Below, piece by piece: positions 1-11,788 of a stretch of 64,000 nucleotides of DNA. The notes beneath the pieces are model-generated. The model searched no databases. It saw only the letters and a list, made by a program, of their open reading frames with translations, and was not told where the DNA came from. Positions within the stretch are counted from its first letter, which is position 1; every line of letters starts with the position of its first letter. This DNA comes from Bidens hawaiensis (Eukaryota; Streptophyta; Magnoliopsida; Asterales; Asteraceae): positions 214,573 through 278,572 of the forward strand of contig JAIQDT010003567.1 in assembly GCA_021521415.1 (NCBI GenBank), read 5' to 3'. A program made the translations under genes and the position numbers.

Positions 1-795
1 CATAAAATCCCGTTAGAATATTCGTTAAAAGTCATGTTTATTCTTATTTATAGTTAGTACGGATTGACCGCTTCGGTTTCCTTTGACGCCTTCGAGTTAT
101 TATTATTCCTTTTTACTTCAATTACTTAGGTGAGTTTTCACAACCCCCTTTTAATGTTTTCATACTTTGGGGTAGCATATGCAGTATTATCAAACTTCAA
201 GAACTTCAATTTCCTTACAAACTACAATTCAATCATGGACTTGTGTGCTTATTTTTTTAATTGTTATATACTTGGAATTCAAGAGGTTGCCTCATTAAGT
301 ATGATCATACGCTTCCCTTTGCACTCAGGTTCATTTGTACCGAGTGGATAAGGGACCTCATTATCCGAGTACATTGGTAGCCCCAACTGGAAAGGACCTT
401 CGTTTGTTCTTTACACTCAGGTCTATTGCATCGAGTGTAAAGAACCCTTATGTGTTCATTTCCTAAGTTTTTATGGAATTGTATGGATTTTACGTAGTAT
501 TTAAACTGTGGAATCTCACCAGCTATATTTATAGCTGACCGTATTTTATACATATGTTACAGGTACCGTGATTAGAGGATGAAGGACTAGAAGACATTTA
601 GTTTTTAGCTTATTTAAATAAATAAGTTATTATTATTGTCCAACTTTGATTTGAATGTACTTGTTATGTATTTCAAACTTGTGTTACATTATGCATTAAT
701 GAATTAATGTTATTATTGCCACTAAATAGTGTCACGTGTGTTTGAACAATCTGTACGTCACACTCGGGCATTTTCGCTTAAGCCGGGGTGTTACA
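1..795 (+). mobile_element. G1 gypsy 5' LTR, 3' part only
   Basis: This is the right-hand part of the 5' LTR of gypsy element G1; the rest lies outside the window. It ends GGGGTGTTACA at 795 and is followed at once by a primer binding site. The same sequence recurs in the G1 3' LTR around 7,950-8,190 and 11,960-12,501, including GGTGAGTTTTCACAACC, a block with TATGATCATACGC and the end GCTTAAGCCGGGGTGTTACA. The LTR copy at 7,950-12,501 is split by a later insertion, and this copy shows the uninterrupted arrangement. A short ORF at 130-351 lies in LTR sequence and is not considered a gene. Confidence 0.9.
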
Positions 796-798
796 GAT

Positions 799-810
799 TG
801 GTATTAGAGC
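799..810 (+). other. G1 primer binding site (initiator tRNA-Met type)
   Basis: TGGTATTAGAGC begins three bases after the LTR end. It differs at one position from TGGTATCAGAGC, the usual plant retroelement sequence complementary to the 3' end of initiator tRNA-Met. It fixes G1 as plus-strand. Confidence 0.85.
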
Positions 811-1659
811 CGTGGCTATAAGATAGGACATTAGATGTAGTGTTCTAGGTAGCTATTGCTTAATTGTTTAATTGTTTAGGTTGCATGATTAGAAAAATTA
901 TGTGGGCGTTTACTTGATTGTTCGGATGCACTTATTGCTATGGTACTACTTATTTCATTTACACCTCATGCACACAAAGCACATACAAGTCCAAGGCTTA
1001 TGCCTAAAAGCCAAAGATTTTCAAAACTTTCAAATCAATTTTTACTATGGTGTCCGATAATTCCTCTACATAAAGATGATTCATCGTGGCGGGTATGTAG
1101 TAACTGGAAGGGGGACGTGCTTGTTTTCCGAACTCTTGACACCAAGGTTCATGAAACCTAAGGATAAGCAATGCGCATATATCCAATCAGACGCTGTACC
1201 CGGTTGCTTACCTGGAGAGTTCGGGAAGGTCATGAAACTTACTAGGCCAAAATGTACCACCCAAACGCCATACGACTCACCACTTTATGTTTTCAACCGT
1301 GATCATGTCCTCTTTGTGATAAGGATATGGTTGCATCCCTTAGGATGTCACATAAGTCATGGTTGTTCAGGCAACGTGTGACTCTGACCCTCTATGTTTT
1401 ACAATGTGTTTTAACCGAAAGTCAGTCAAGTCGTGGTGATACACGAATACCTAGCTTTTGGTTCGATTTATTTTCGAAATTTTGATTTTTGTGTTGGAAG
1501 ATAAGATTCCATGGTGGTTCATGAAAACTCTAAGTTCCTCACAACACTTATTATATTTACGGTATTCTTATTTTAACAAACTTTAACAAAGATTTCTTTT
1601 CTTTATATATATCATGTACTATTCCGAGTCTCACAATTTTCGTTACCCTTGTTCGCAGA
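811..1659 (+). other. G1 untranslated leader
   Basis: This is about 850 bases between PBS and gag with no convincing coding sequence. Segments around 1,090-1,200 and 1,455-1,525 match, in reverse complement, parts of the G2 leader at about 13,680-13,780 and 13,300-13,345. That is the best evidence that G1 and G2 belong to one family. Small ORFs on both strands here are not conserved as protein and are left out. Confidence 0.6.
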
Positions 1660-3000
1660 ATGGCTTCCCATAACCTTAAGGCGTCGATCATTTGGAACTT
1701 CTAGCCGCAAGATAACTTCCCAGATCACTAAGCACCTGACAGCGGTACCCCTCCCGATATCATGACCCAGATGCACCAGAATATCATGGCTAACATTAAA
1801 CCCCCTCCTCCCCCGCCTTCCGCTCCCGTTGTGACCTTTAAAAACTTTACTGATGCCAAACCCACCACTTTTGACGGAACTCAAGGTGCCACTGCCCTAC
1901 TTCAGTGGTACGAAAAGGTGGAGAGCGTGTTTTTCCAAATTGAGTGTCCTGATGACAAGTGAACCCGATTCACTACAGGTGTTCTCGAGAAAGGCGCTCT
2001 TACATGGTGGGTCAAGGAAAACTCGACCCGCAGTGCTGAAGCTGCCATAGCCTTGCCATGGAACGAATTGAAGGATCTCATGACCCGACAGTTTGTTCCT
2101 CCAAATGAGCTTATGAATTTGGAGGCTGAATTTTGGAACCTTAAGCACGAGGGTGGTGAGCACTCTGCTTACACCTCACGTTTCAACGAGCTAAGTATGT
2201 TGGTGCTGCATCTTGTCACCCCTGATTCGCGTGCCATCGAAAGTACATTAGGGGACTACCGAGACAAATCCAAGACAGTGTCTTCAGTAGTTCGCCCAAA
2301 GCACTCGGCGATGCTATTAATTTGGCTGCTACATTAACCGATAACCATGTCAAAGCCGGGACTTTAACATTAAAATCATCCAAGAAACCGATAGATAAAC
2401 CTGCTACTAAAAAAACCAAGCCCAGACCACCCAAACCCGCCTACTCTTCCACCCATCACCGCGAAAGAAAGCGCAAGAAGTACGCGCTAACTCAACAAGC
2501 CGCACCTCAAACCCAAACAATCCCTGCACCACCTTTCAAGTAACCCTATAATGGACCCCATCCTTTTTGCAACACTTGCCTTCAACACCACTCCGCTAAT
2601 ACCGCTTGCCGTCAATGTAACCGTTGTAACCGTTTCGAGCATTTTAGTACCACTTGTCGTGAAACCACCATAGCGGCTCCCCGCGGGCTGCTGAACCGAA
2701 TCCCCGACCCGTACCATATGTCCAACCCGTTAGCCAAATGAGAGCTTGCTATAATTGTGGTGACACTGGCCACTTCCGCAACGCGTTTCCACGACTCGTA
2801 AACGTGAACTCGCTTCAGCTGGCCCCTGTCCCGAAATTTCAACTCCAAGCTTACCAAGCCTATCAAGCGATTCAGCCACAAGCTCCACCTTTGTTGGCTA
2901 ATCAAGCTCAAGTTTAACCGTTCCCAGCAATTCAAGCACCCGCACCCCAAGAGGGTCAAGCCGCTCAAGCCATTCAAGCTCCCCAAGATACTAATGGGCG
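1660..3000 (+). pseudogene. G1 gag, degenerate
   Basis: This encodes the structural Gag protein that forms the cytoplasmic virus-like particle. An ATG at 1660 is a plausible start. The retrotransposon-gag domain is visible in pieces: TTFDGTQGATALLQWYEKVE (about 1,870-1,920) and WNELKDLMTRQFVPPNE with FWNLKHEGGEHSAYTSRFNE (about 2,055-2,200). A stop after the CPDDK motif at 1,960-1,962 and frame changes break the reading frame. A zinc knuckle follows at 2,741-2,788 (CYNCGDTGHF), but its last cysteine is replaced by phenylalanine. A proline-, alanine- and glutamine-rich linker leads to the protease. It is clearly non-functional. The G2 gag at 12,502-13,063 is its relative. Confidence 0.8.
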
Positions 3001-3007
3001 TGCCTTC

Positions 3008-3598
3008 ATGATGAATGCCCACCAAGCTCAACAAAACGGCGATGTGGTGAACGGTACGTTTCTTGTAGACAACCACTTTGCAACCATTTTATTTGATACC
3101 GGTGCCGATATGAGTTTCGTATCCTTAGAATTTGAATTGTTACTTGCTAAACCTCGGTCTAAACTTAAGAACTCGTACACTATTGAAGTAGAGAATGGTA
3201 AATCCGTGACAATCGATTCTGTTATTCAAAGTTGCAAGATGAATCTAAATGGCCACACGTTCTCAATCGAACTCATCCCGATGCAGTTGGGAAGTTTTGA
3301 CATCATAGTAGGCACGAATTGGCTGTCCTCTCACCGTGCCAGAATCGTTTGCTTCGAGAAGATTATTCGTATTCTGATTGCCGATGGTCAAACTCTTCGT
3401 GCTATTGGTGAAAAGCCTTCTCCTTCGAGTCTTAACCTCATAACTTGCTTTCAAGCCCAAACATATTTGTGCAAGAAGTATGTAGAATTCGTGGCTCATG
3501 TTGTTGAAAAGAAGGAGCAAAAGATCGAAGACATTCAGGTTGTTCACGAGTATCCTAAAGTGTTTCCCGATGACGTTTCTGGTCTTCCTCCCGTTTGA
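3008..3598 (+). pseudogene. G1 aspartic protease region
   Basis: This is the retropepsin-type protease that cleaves the Gag-Pol polyprotein. The active-site motif LFDTGADMSFVS is at about 3,090-3,125, inside GTFLVDNHFATILFDTGAD. A conserved strand IIVGTNWLSSHRARI follows at about 3,303-3,345. The open frame continues through the PR-RT linker to a TGA at 3,596-3,598, just before the RT domain in the same frame. The stop sits where relatives continue (inference from the uninterrupted domain order). The order PR-RT-RNase H-INT is typical of Ty3/gypsy. Confidence 0.85.
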
Positions 3599-4380
3599 GA
3601 AGTTGAGTTCCGCATTGATCTTGTGCCTGGTGCAACTCCGATTGCGAAGGCTCCTTACCCTCTTGCACCCTCCGAGATGCAAGAATTGTCTACCCAACTC
3701 CAAGAACTTTCGGACAAAGGGTTCATTCGCCATTGGTCATCTCCTTGGGGTGCACCTGTGCTATTTGTCAAGAAGAAAGACGGCTTCTTTCGTATGTGTA
3801 TCAACTACTGAGAGCTCAACAAGCTTACGGTCCCTTTGCCTCACATTGACGATCTCTTTGATCAACTTCAAGGAGCTTCTTACTTCTCCAAGATTGATCT
3901 TCGTTCGGGTTATCATCAACTACGCGTGCATGAAGATGATATACCCAAGACTGCCTTCCAAACTCGATATGGACATTACGAGTTTAGGGTTATGTTCTTT
4001 GGGTTAACCAATGCACCTGCGGTATTCATGGACCTCATGAACCGCGTGTGCAAGCCATAGTTAGATAAATTCGTGATTGTCTTTATTGATGATAATCTCA
4101 TATATTCGAAGTCCAAAACCGAGCATACAAAGTACCTTCATTACATCCTTGATCTATTAAGGAAGGAACAACTTTACGCGAAGTTCTCGAAGTGTGAATT
4201 CTGGTTGAACGAAATTCCATTCTTTAGGGCACATAGTAAACGAAAAGGGTATTTACGTTGACCCCGTCAAAATTGAAGCCATTAAGAATTGGAAGACTCC
4301 AACCTGTCCTACCAAAGTTCGTTCGTTTCTTGGTCTCGCGGGTTATTATCGTCGCTTCATCCTCAATTTTTCCAAGATCG
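3599..4380 (+). pseudogene. G1 reverse transcriptase, degenerate
   Basis: This is an RNA-directed DNA polymerase of Ty3/gypsy type. Recognisable blocks are [20 protein letters not shown] (about 3,719-3,778), [16 protein letters not shown] (about 3,881-3,930), [17 protein letters not shown] (about 3,998-4,050) and the catalytic block [10 protein letters not shown] (4,082-4,111). The last keeps both aspartates but has N at the next position, where I or L is usual. In-frame stops fall at 3,809-3,811 and 4,058-4,060. A frameshift near 4,215 moves the thumb and connection sequence ([15 protein letters not shown] at about 4,320-4,363) into another frame. The enzyme cannot be made. Confidence 0.85.
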
Positions 4381-4870
4381 CTTTGCCTCTATCCGCTTTG
4401 ACTCACAAGGATAAGCCTTACGTGTGTAGACCAAAGCAAGAAAAAGCATTCCAAACTCTCAAATGTATGCTTTGCGATGCGCTGATCCTTGCTCTCCCCG
4501 AGGGCAACGAGGACTTTTTTTTCTGTTGCAATGCTTCTAACCAAGGCCTCGGTTGTGTCTTTATGCAACGAGGTAAAGTCATTGCCTACGCTTCACGAAA
4601 ACTTAAAGTTCATGAAAGGAATTACACGATGCATGATCTCGAGCTCGGTGCTGTTGTTTTTGAGTTGAAAATTTAGAGACATTACCTTTATGGCACAAAA
4701 TATGTGGTATTCACCGACCATAAGAGTCTTCAACACATTTTTGACCAAAAGGATTTGAACATGCGGCAACGACGATGGGCCGAATTACTTAGCAATTACG
4801 ACTGCGAAATCCGCTACCACCCTGGTAAAGCGAATGTTGTAGCCGATGCCCTTAGTCGAAAGACCCATGT
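4381..4870 (+). pseudogene. G1 RNase H domain
   Basis: This is the ribonuclease H of the reverse transcriptase, which removes the RNA strand of the RNA:DNA hybrid. [13 protein letters not shown] (about 4,528) replaces the usual first aspartate context, followed by [20 protein letters not shown] (about 4,580-4,640) and [12 protein letters not shown] (about 4,707-4,743). The domain closes with [20 protein letters not shown] and the typical [10 protein letters not shown] end (4,834-4,863). A TAG at 4,674-4,676 interrupts the frame. Confidence 0.85.
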
Positions 4871-5680
4871 GAAATCTATCTTGCTTCATTTTGTGATCGT
4901 CCGAACCGATCTCCAACTCCAAATCTTTGAAGCTCAACATGTCTCGGTCACCGAGGGTAATATGCAAGACGAAATGTCCTGTGGCGCTGAGCTTCAACTC
5001 GAAACTAAGCGTGATGGGTTGTTGTATTACCTTAATCGTTTGTGGGTTCCCAATCGTGACGATCTTCATACTTTCATCATGGACGAAAGCTCATAAGTCG
5101 CGATATTCCATTCATCCAGGTGCAGATAAAATGTATATCAACTTATGGTCCATATTTTGGTGGCCCGGTATGAAGAAAGACATTGCATTATACGTCGCAT
5201 AGTGCCTTACTTGCGCTAAAGTTAAGGCCGAGCATCAGCGACCATCTGCTTTACTCGTGCAACCGCACATTCCGATTTGGAAATGGGAAGATGTGACCAT
5301 GGATTTTGTGTTTAAACTTCCAACCACTCGAAACCGCCACGACGGAATTTGGGTTATCGTTGACCATTTGACTAAGTCCGCGCATTTCATTCCGATCAAT
5401 GAAAAGATCTCAGTTGATCAACTCTCTCAGATCTATATTCAGTGTATCGTGTGTCGTCATGGTGTACCCTTGCGTATTTATTTCCGACCGTGATAGTCGT
5501 TTTACTTCTCACTTTTTGGTTATATTTGTAAACCGCGTTGGGAACTCGTTTGGACCTTAGCACCGCCTATTACCCTCAAAACCGATGGGCAATCCGAGCG
5601 AACCATTCAAACGCTTGAGGATATGCTGAGGTATTGTGTTTTGGATTTTGGTGGAAACTGGGATTCTCATCTTCATTTGA
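4871..5680 (+). pseudogene. G1 integrase, zinc-binding and core regions
   Basis: This is the DDE integrase that inserts element cDNA. The H2C2-type zinc-binding part is seen as HPGADKMY followed by WWPGMKKDIALYV and CLTCAKVKAEHQRPS (about 5,113-5,250). The core begins WEDVTMDFVFKLPTTRNRHDGIWVIVDHLTKSAHFIP (5,284 onward; first catalytic D in MDF). The frame shifts near 5,095 and again between 5,490 and 5,680, with stops at 5,200-5,202 and 5,492-5,494. The middle of the core is too damaged to follow continuously. Confidence 0.8.
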
Positions 5681-6304
5681 TTGAGTTCTCCTACAATAAC
5701 ATTTTTTCATACGAGCATCCGTATGGCTCCTTTCGAAGCATTCTATGGTCGTAAGTGTCGTTCTCCTATTTGTGAGAATGAGATTGGTGAAACCCAAATC
5801 ACCAGTCCCGAACTTGTCCAAGAGACCACTGATCGAATTGCGCAAATTCGACAAAATCTCTTAGCTGCTCGTAGTCGCCAAAAAGGCTACGAAGATAACC
5901 GTCGACGACCTCTCAAGTTTAATATTAGTGATCGGGTTCTTCTCAAGGTATCTCCTTGGAAGGGTGTTATTCATTTCGGTAAGAAAGGTAAATTATCCCC
6001 TCGATATGTTGGACCTTTAAAAATTCTCGATCATGTTGGTAGCGTGGCCTATACTCTTGAACTTCCGCAAGAACTCACGAATGTTCATCCGACGTTTCAT
6101 GTATCCAATCTTAAGAAATGCTTAACCGAGGAAAATCTCCACATACCACTTGACGAAGTGCGCATCAATGAATCTATGCCATTTGTTGAGAAGCTGGTGG
6201 AAATTATGGACCGTAAGGACAAAGAGACCAAAAGTAGCCGTATACCTTTGGTAAAGGTTCGTTGGGAATCTAAACGAGGTGCAGAATTTACTTGGGAACG
6301 GTAA
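5681..6304 (+). pseudogene. G1 integrase C-terminus with chromodomain-like tail
   Basis: A 207-residue open frame covers the end of the integrase. [16 protein letters not shown] lies at its start. RPLKFNISDRVLLKVSPWKG, a GPY/F-type segment (KLSPRYVGPLKILDHVG, about 5,990-6,040) and NVHPTFHVSNLKK follow. The last 50 residues (VEKLVEIMDRK through KVRWESKRGAEFTWER) match the chromodomain-like end of Tekay/Del chromoviruses, which is thought to steer integration to marked chromatin. This is the best preserved part of G1 pol and the reason for assigning it to the Tekay clade. Confidence 0.85.
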
Positions 6305-6392
6305 GATCAAATGCGAACCAAGTGTCCCCATTTGTTTGATACAGATTCTTTAACATAATTTCGGGGCGAAAATTTTTAAAAGTAGGGAATGC
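6305..6392 (+). other. G1 3' untranslated end and polypurine tract
   Basis: This is the short stretch between pol and the 3' LTR. CGGGGCGAAAATTTTTAAAAG (6,362-6,382) and the purine run AGTAGGGAA (6,381-6,389) precede LTR start TGTGACATTC. The same block occurs in reverse complement at 55,751-55,790, beside LTR L5, showing that L5 belongs to a related element. Confidence 0.7.
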
Positions 6393-7011
6393 TGTGACAT
6401 TCATCAATTTTCGATTCGTATTCGTATTTGTAAACCCGACCCTTTGGGTCGTTTGGATATTTTGTCATTATTATTTATCATTAATAAAGTATTCCCGACA
6501 TTTAATGTTCGACTTTCGTTCATTTATTACTATGTTCAATTATTTATGAAATCTCCAAGTTTATCGATAACCCGATTGAACACGTAAATAGCCAAAACCA
6601 TAGTTTGATAACGTAACTAATAACAACTTCTAAGTTAGAGGTTTAAAGTGAAAATATATTAATTAAAATTGATTTAAAGAAAACTTGAAACTTGAGGGGT
6701 CAAAGTGTAACATTTATTTTAATTATATTAATTAGTATAAACCCAACCCTAACTCCCCCCGTCCCCGTAGCCGTTTTTCCAGCAGGCCTCCGGTCGCTGG
6801 AATCCGTTGCCGGAGGTGGCCGCCACTACCATTAAACGCTTTTTTTAACCCAAATGAAATATATAAAATCGTTTAATCTTCGATATACTATCCTAACAAC
6901 TTGTTAATTACGTTATAACAAACTAAAACGTGTTAATCCAATCCGTGACATACGCCGAATTTACGGGAAATCAAATTAAAGCAATTAGTGTTTATACGCT
7001 TAAATTCCTAG

Positions 7012-7021
7012 TATAAATAGG
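7012..7021 (+). promoter_or_regulatory. G1 LTR TATA box
   Basis: TATAAATAGG lies about 620 bases into the LTR. Its position and orientation fit the U3/R boundary. Related LTRs in the window have TATA boxes at comparable distances on the minus strand, for example L5 at 51,625-51,635. Confidence 0.6.
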
Positions 7022-7272
7022 AGGCTTAGATCAATCTAAACTCGCTCATTCCTCTTAGTCCCCTCTAATACACTGATTTTTCAGTAATTGGGAGCTTTTC
7101 TTCTTAGTTTTCCGACAACCGGGTCTTGGCCAAAACAACACCATTTAATGTAATTGTTATATGCATATTAACGTCGTTGAATCAGCAAACAAAACCCCTA
7201 ATCTAATTTCACCAAACAACGAACAGAATCATCAATTGGAAAGTAGGGTTTTTATAATGAAGAAGATCATTA

Positions 7273-7275
<3 letters not shown>

Positions 7276-7322
<47 letters not shown>
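7276..7322. repeat. (TA)n microsatellite
   Basis: A pure run of TA dinucleotides inside the G1 3' LTR. Confidence 0.95.
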
Positions 7323-7324
<2 letters not shown>

Positions 7325-7337
7325 ATAACAAACAAAA

Positions 7338-7360
7338 GACCCGGGTTCGAAACCTGGGTC
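7338..7360 (+). repeat. tRNA T-arm-like hairpin in G1 LTR (copy 1)
   Basis: A GACCCGGGTTCGAA core is followed by its near reverse complement, giving a stem around a TTCGAA loop. The GGTTCGA part matches the B-box consensus of tRNA genes. It lies about 320 bases after the LTR TATA box. Confidence 0.6.
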
Positions 7361-7473
7361 ACGCATGCATTTTTTGGGTAACCTGTTATGTTAATATTAT
7401 TATTATTAATAAAATCCATTTGAAACAGTTATTGTATTTAAATCATTAGAACCAAACATAAAACGAATATGCA

Positions 7474-7517
7474 GTCTTGGTGATCTAACATCACCAAGAC
7501 CCGGGTTCGAAACCCGG
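7474..7517 (+). repeat. Double hairpin with tRNA T-arm-like part in G1 LTR (copy 2)
   Basis: An 11-bp perfect stem, GTCTTGGTGAT with ATCACCAAGAC and a five-base loop, ends at 7,500. It is immediately followed by CCGGGTTCGAAACCCGG (7,501-7,517), a second stem with a B-box-like core. The arrangement recalls anticodon and T arms of a tRNA without a D arm, but no acceptor stem is evident. Confidence 0.55.
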
Positions 7518-9365
7518 ATCAGACATATTTTTTTATTATTTTTAATTAAGTTTATTAATAATTAATTAACCTTTTTAATCAATTAAAAATCAAAATAAAT
7601 TTATAAAAACCTTTTTAAGTTAAATAAAAATTATGTATATTAACTATAAAATATATCTCACCATTTCACATTTAAAAACCAAGTTTCTCATTTTCGTAGA
7701 CCGTAACTAAAAATCGTTAATAATCTTAAACGTAAACTATAATTTTCTAAAAACTGTTTTGTTAATGCAATAATTATGTTTTCGACATATAAACAAAAGT
7801 TCAAGTATTTTGAACATTCGAACTTCATATTCTCGCTGTTAAACTACTTATATCTTATTAATAAACCAGTTATCGTTTAATAATATAATAATCAAAGAGC
7901 CATAAAATTTGTAATAAATTATAATAAAATAACCTTAAAATTATTCAACCTTAAAATTCCGTTAAAATAGTCGTTAAAAGTCATGTTTATTCTTATTTAT
8001 AGTTCATACGGATTGACCGCTTCGGTTACCTTTGACCCCTTCGAGTTATTCTAATTCCTTTTTACTTCAATTACTAAGGTGAGTTTTCACAACCCCCTTT
8101 TAATGTTTTCATACTTTAGGATAGCATATGTACTATTATCAAACTTCAAGAACTTCAATTTGCTTGCAAACTATACTTCAATCATGGACTCGTGTTGTAA
8201 CACCCCAACCCGGAACGGGATGACGTGTCACCTTTACAGATATCAAAACGTAACTCATAAAAGCCTATGTCAAATTAAATTTCATCAAATAACCAAAAAT
8301 GAATAGTCTTTTAAAATCTTGAACTTCATTAGTCTCTCTCATCACTAATTCCCCCGAATCCCGGATTACCTGTGAACAAATAAGAAAAACACAACAAAGA
8401 AAATACGGCTGAGCCAAAAATTGCCCAGTAACGGAAAGAACAATAGAATAGGTAAGGACTGACGAAGTTAAAGTAAGTCTAAGAACTTTGATTCAAACTC
8501 GAAACCAACTTTTTACTTACAAAAATACTAAACATAAACTGACGCATAATCCGACGCTTGGTCGTAACAAAATCAAACGCATACAGAAACATATCAGAAT
8601 ATATACACATATCAAACCACGTGACTACACATATCAAAAACTCAACGTCACGTGAAACAGAAGCACCAACGAGCCTAAACAGAATAGACCAGTACACAGC
8701 TAGCTAGTCCATGCACCTATGAGACGGTGAGCGTGGCGTACATCCATTATTCCATCTCCACACAACAAACGCAAACTCAGAGCTAAGATCGATCTATACG
8801 CCTCTAGGGGCCAAACTAGAGACACCGTGAACTTTTATTACGCATTGTCATGATAAGTGCATGCCGTTGACGCCCATACGACATTTCAGACATGCTCGGG
8901 TGACAGAGGACAAAAGCTAATTTCATATAAATATGCAACAAAATGCTACTAACGGAACATGCAATAACGAGTACAAAATATATAATCTATTGCATGCTAC
9001 AAAAATAAATATAAAACATACCAAATAAGTAAACCGAACTCAAACTAAAAAATCCACACTACAAAGTGATGAACACCGAATTTAAAATGGAATATAATTT
9101 ATACTACGAGTAAACGAAAATAGAAACCGTACTACAAAGTAACGAAATATTAATAATACTAAGAGGAAACAAAGACGGAAACCGTACCTTTGATAAATAT
9201 GCAAAGAAAACCGTAAACAAAGTCCTGTAGGTTGTCTTAGCACCTCAGTAGCCGAATAAACAAAACAGTTGTCGCGACGGTAGTGTGGACCTGGAAACGA
9301 GTGGCGTAGTGCACAGCGATGGCAGTAAGCCGAGACGAAGCGGTGACAGTCTTAGCAACCGATGG

Positions 9366-11235
9366 TGTAAGGCCCCGAACCCCGGGAACCCCACAGTTGG
9401 TAACCATTCAAGACACTCGTAAAAATAATTAATCTTAAAAACAATTCTTTTCATTAAAATAAACATCACAGAGTATAATTCGGTAGAAAACGTAAATAAG
9501 TAAATGAGTTCCCAAAACCCAGGAATTTAACTCCCAAAACCAAAATTAAGTATAACTTTTATAAGTCTTTTGAAATAAAATGTTCATAAACAATTCTTCA
9601 TTCCAGTATGCCCTTCACCATCCAAGTAGCTCCGTGCACGTCCAAGCGATAAGGCATCCTCTTCCTAACCTGAAACTCACACTAACATGCACACAAAGTC
9701 AGCTTAAGCTGAGTGAGTTCAAGTTTTAAATAAGTAGCAAAAGTTTTACTAATCATTCCAGCGGTTTTAAAACAGCAAACGGAAGTACATCGGTTAGGTC
9801 CCCACATTCAATAAATAGTCATCCTTACGTATGAGCATCTCTATACGTGCATACCTATATATATCAATATATATAACATTCAATAATAACATTCAGGGCC
9901 GAGAAAACGTACAACCCAAACACGTAACATTCGGCGCATGCAAACACAAAGTAGGCATACGCAACATTCAGTAGTCGAGACGACTACAACATTCGCCAAA
10001 TATTGGCCATTCTAAATATATATAAATATATATACATACACACATTCTATAACATTCCAAGGCCTACCAATACTAGCAAGCCTATGTAAAACCATTTAAA
10101 ACATTTCATCAGTGAGAAAACACTTAGGTGTGCATGCTAGCCCAAAACTTAAAAAGAGTTAAACGGGGCATCAAGAACTCACCTGAATCGATCGAACACC
10201 TGCAACGAGCTAGGAAATCCCTAAGGGCACAATCACAAGCAAGGGCCTGTAAATTATACATAACGCGTTACTAAACTAGACCGTAAGAACACTCTTGCCT
10301 AATGGGCCGTTCAAGCCCAACACTTTGGCCCAAGGCCCAACACTTATCAAATCGAGTCGAATACGCGCGTAATAAACCTTAAAACCATTTGTTAAACGAA
10401 TCAGCCCCAAGTGGACCAAATTCCTATTTTAAACCTTTCATTTATCATAATTATGTCACCCGAGTTGATCGGGTTGACGGTTCCTTTTTACAACTCTCAA
10501 TTTAACATTTAAACGAAAATTCACGTACCGCCGACTCGATTGACCAAGCACCAACCAAAACAGCCCCGAGCAACAAAAAAATAATTTTCCCACAGCCCTT
10601 AGACTCCCCTAGGGCCATACAAACTGATTCGGTTGGTCATCCAACTGATTAACGCATCAAACTCAACAATTTGCAATTCTACACCCGATAAACCCTAGTT
10701 TTCGAACTAAAATCGATTGACCGACCTAAACACCTCCAATGACCACGAAATTTTAATATGATGTAAATGCCATACCTGGGGGTCTTTCTACACCAGAAAC
10801 TCTAATTTTTATCTACGGGAAGTGGGTCAATTACACCTTGGCCGAAAATCTGTCCAACGAAAAGTTTCGGCAAATTGAGCATCAAAACGATTAGGGGTGA
10901 GCAAAAAGAGTGTTGGGGATTGTAGTACATACCTTGAACTACTTCTAGGAGCTTGGAATCGATCAAAAAGTCGAAGCAAAGAAGGGAGGGGGGTTGTTCC
11001 CTGGTCCGATCGCTGCTGCTGCATCTAGGGTTTAGGGTTTTTTGTTTAATGTTATATTATAAAACTTTTTCACTCTAGCCCCCGGAAAAATAATAATAAT
11101 GCACTTGGAAGAAATGTTAAGTGATTAGACGTACTGGGATGACGTAAACGCTTCAGAGGAATGTCGGATAAATCCCGAGAATTATACATACTTTACAATC
11201 TTTAATTCTTGAAATCGGAATTAACGGGTGTTACA
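9366..11235 (-). mobile_element. S2 solo LTR nested in S1
   Basis: It starts TGTAAGGCCCCGAACCCC at 9,366 and ends CGGGTGTTACA at 11,235. Flanks are GATGG (9,361-9,365) and GGTGG (11,236-11,240), an imperfect 5-bp duplication. On the minus strand it reads TGTAACACCCGTTAATTCC at its start. A TATA-like TTATAATATAAC near 11,050-11,065 is followed by a leader with AAACCCTAAACCCTAG. That order supports minus orientation. No internal coding domain is present. The minus ORF at 10,827-11,024 lies in the LTR leader and is not regarded as a gene. Confidence 0.7.
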
Positions 11236-11721
11236 GGTGGTGGCTAGCTCCGAAAAAAAACAACCGATAGCGGCGGCGGTGTGTGTTCGATAGTTAAACA
11301 GAACTGAACCAGAGGTGATATAGCAACAGTTGTGATTAATTACAGTGGCGACAACAAGCGGTGAGGAAGGTGGCGGAGGTCCCTGATTTTCGGCGACGAG
11401 TTGCAGGGCGGCGGTGATGGTGAATATCTTATGGATGCACATTTGTGACAAAGATTATATAATTAAACGAATCTTGCACCTCAAGTTTCGTTACAAGCGT
11501 TTGGGATTAGAATTAGATCTTGAATTTCAAATCAAAGTTTATTTATTTATTTATTTCTTTCTTTCCCACGAAAATCGAGTAGAAGATGAAGATACAGGCT
11601 TTTCAAATTAAGTTTCATCATATGGAAATATTGACCCCTAAACTTTTAAATAAATTTCAGATTTTGCACTTTAAACCTCCATGTTTAATATTTAATTTAG
11701 CATCCCTTCACTAATAATAAC

Positions 11722-11787
<66 letters not shown>

Positions 11788-11788
11788 C
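11722..11788. repeat. (ATT)n microsatellite in S1
   Basis: More than 20 consecutive TTA/ATT triplets ending in ATCATCATGG. Confidence 0.95.

Larger units (their letters stand above)
6393..8195 (+). mobile_element. G1 3' LTR, left segment
   Basis: The LTR starts TGTGACATTC at 6,393 and is interrupted after 8,195 by S1; the right segment resumes at 11,960. Together they give an LTR of about 2.35 kb. A probable promoter TATA box (TATAAATAGG) lies at 7,012-7,021. Two T-arm-like motifs and a (TA)n run follow in the transcribed part. The left segment overlaps the G1 5' LTR from about 7,950. The last five bases, CGTGT (8,191-8,195), are the target site duplicated by S1. Confidence 0.9.
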
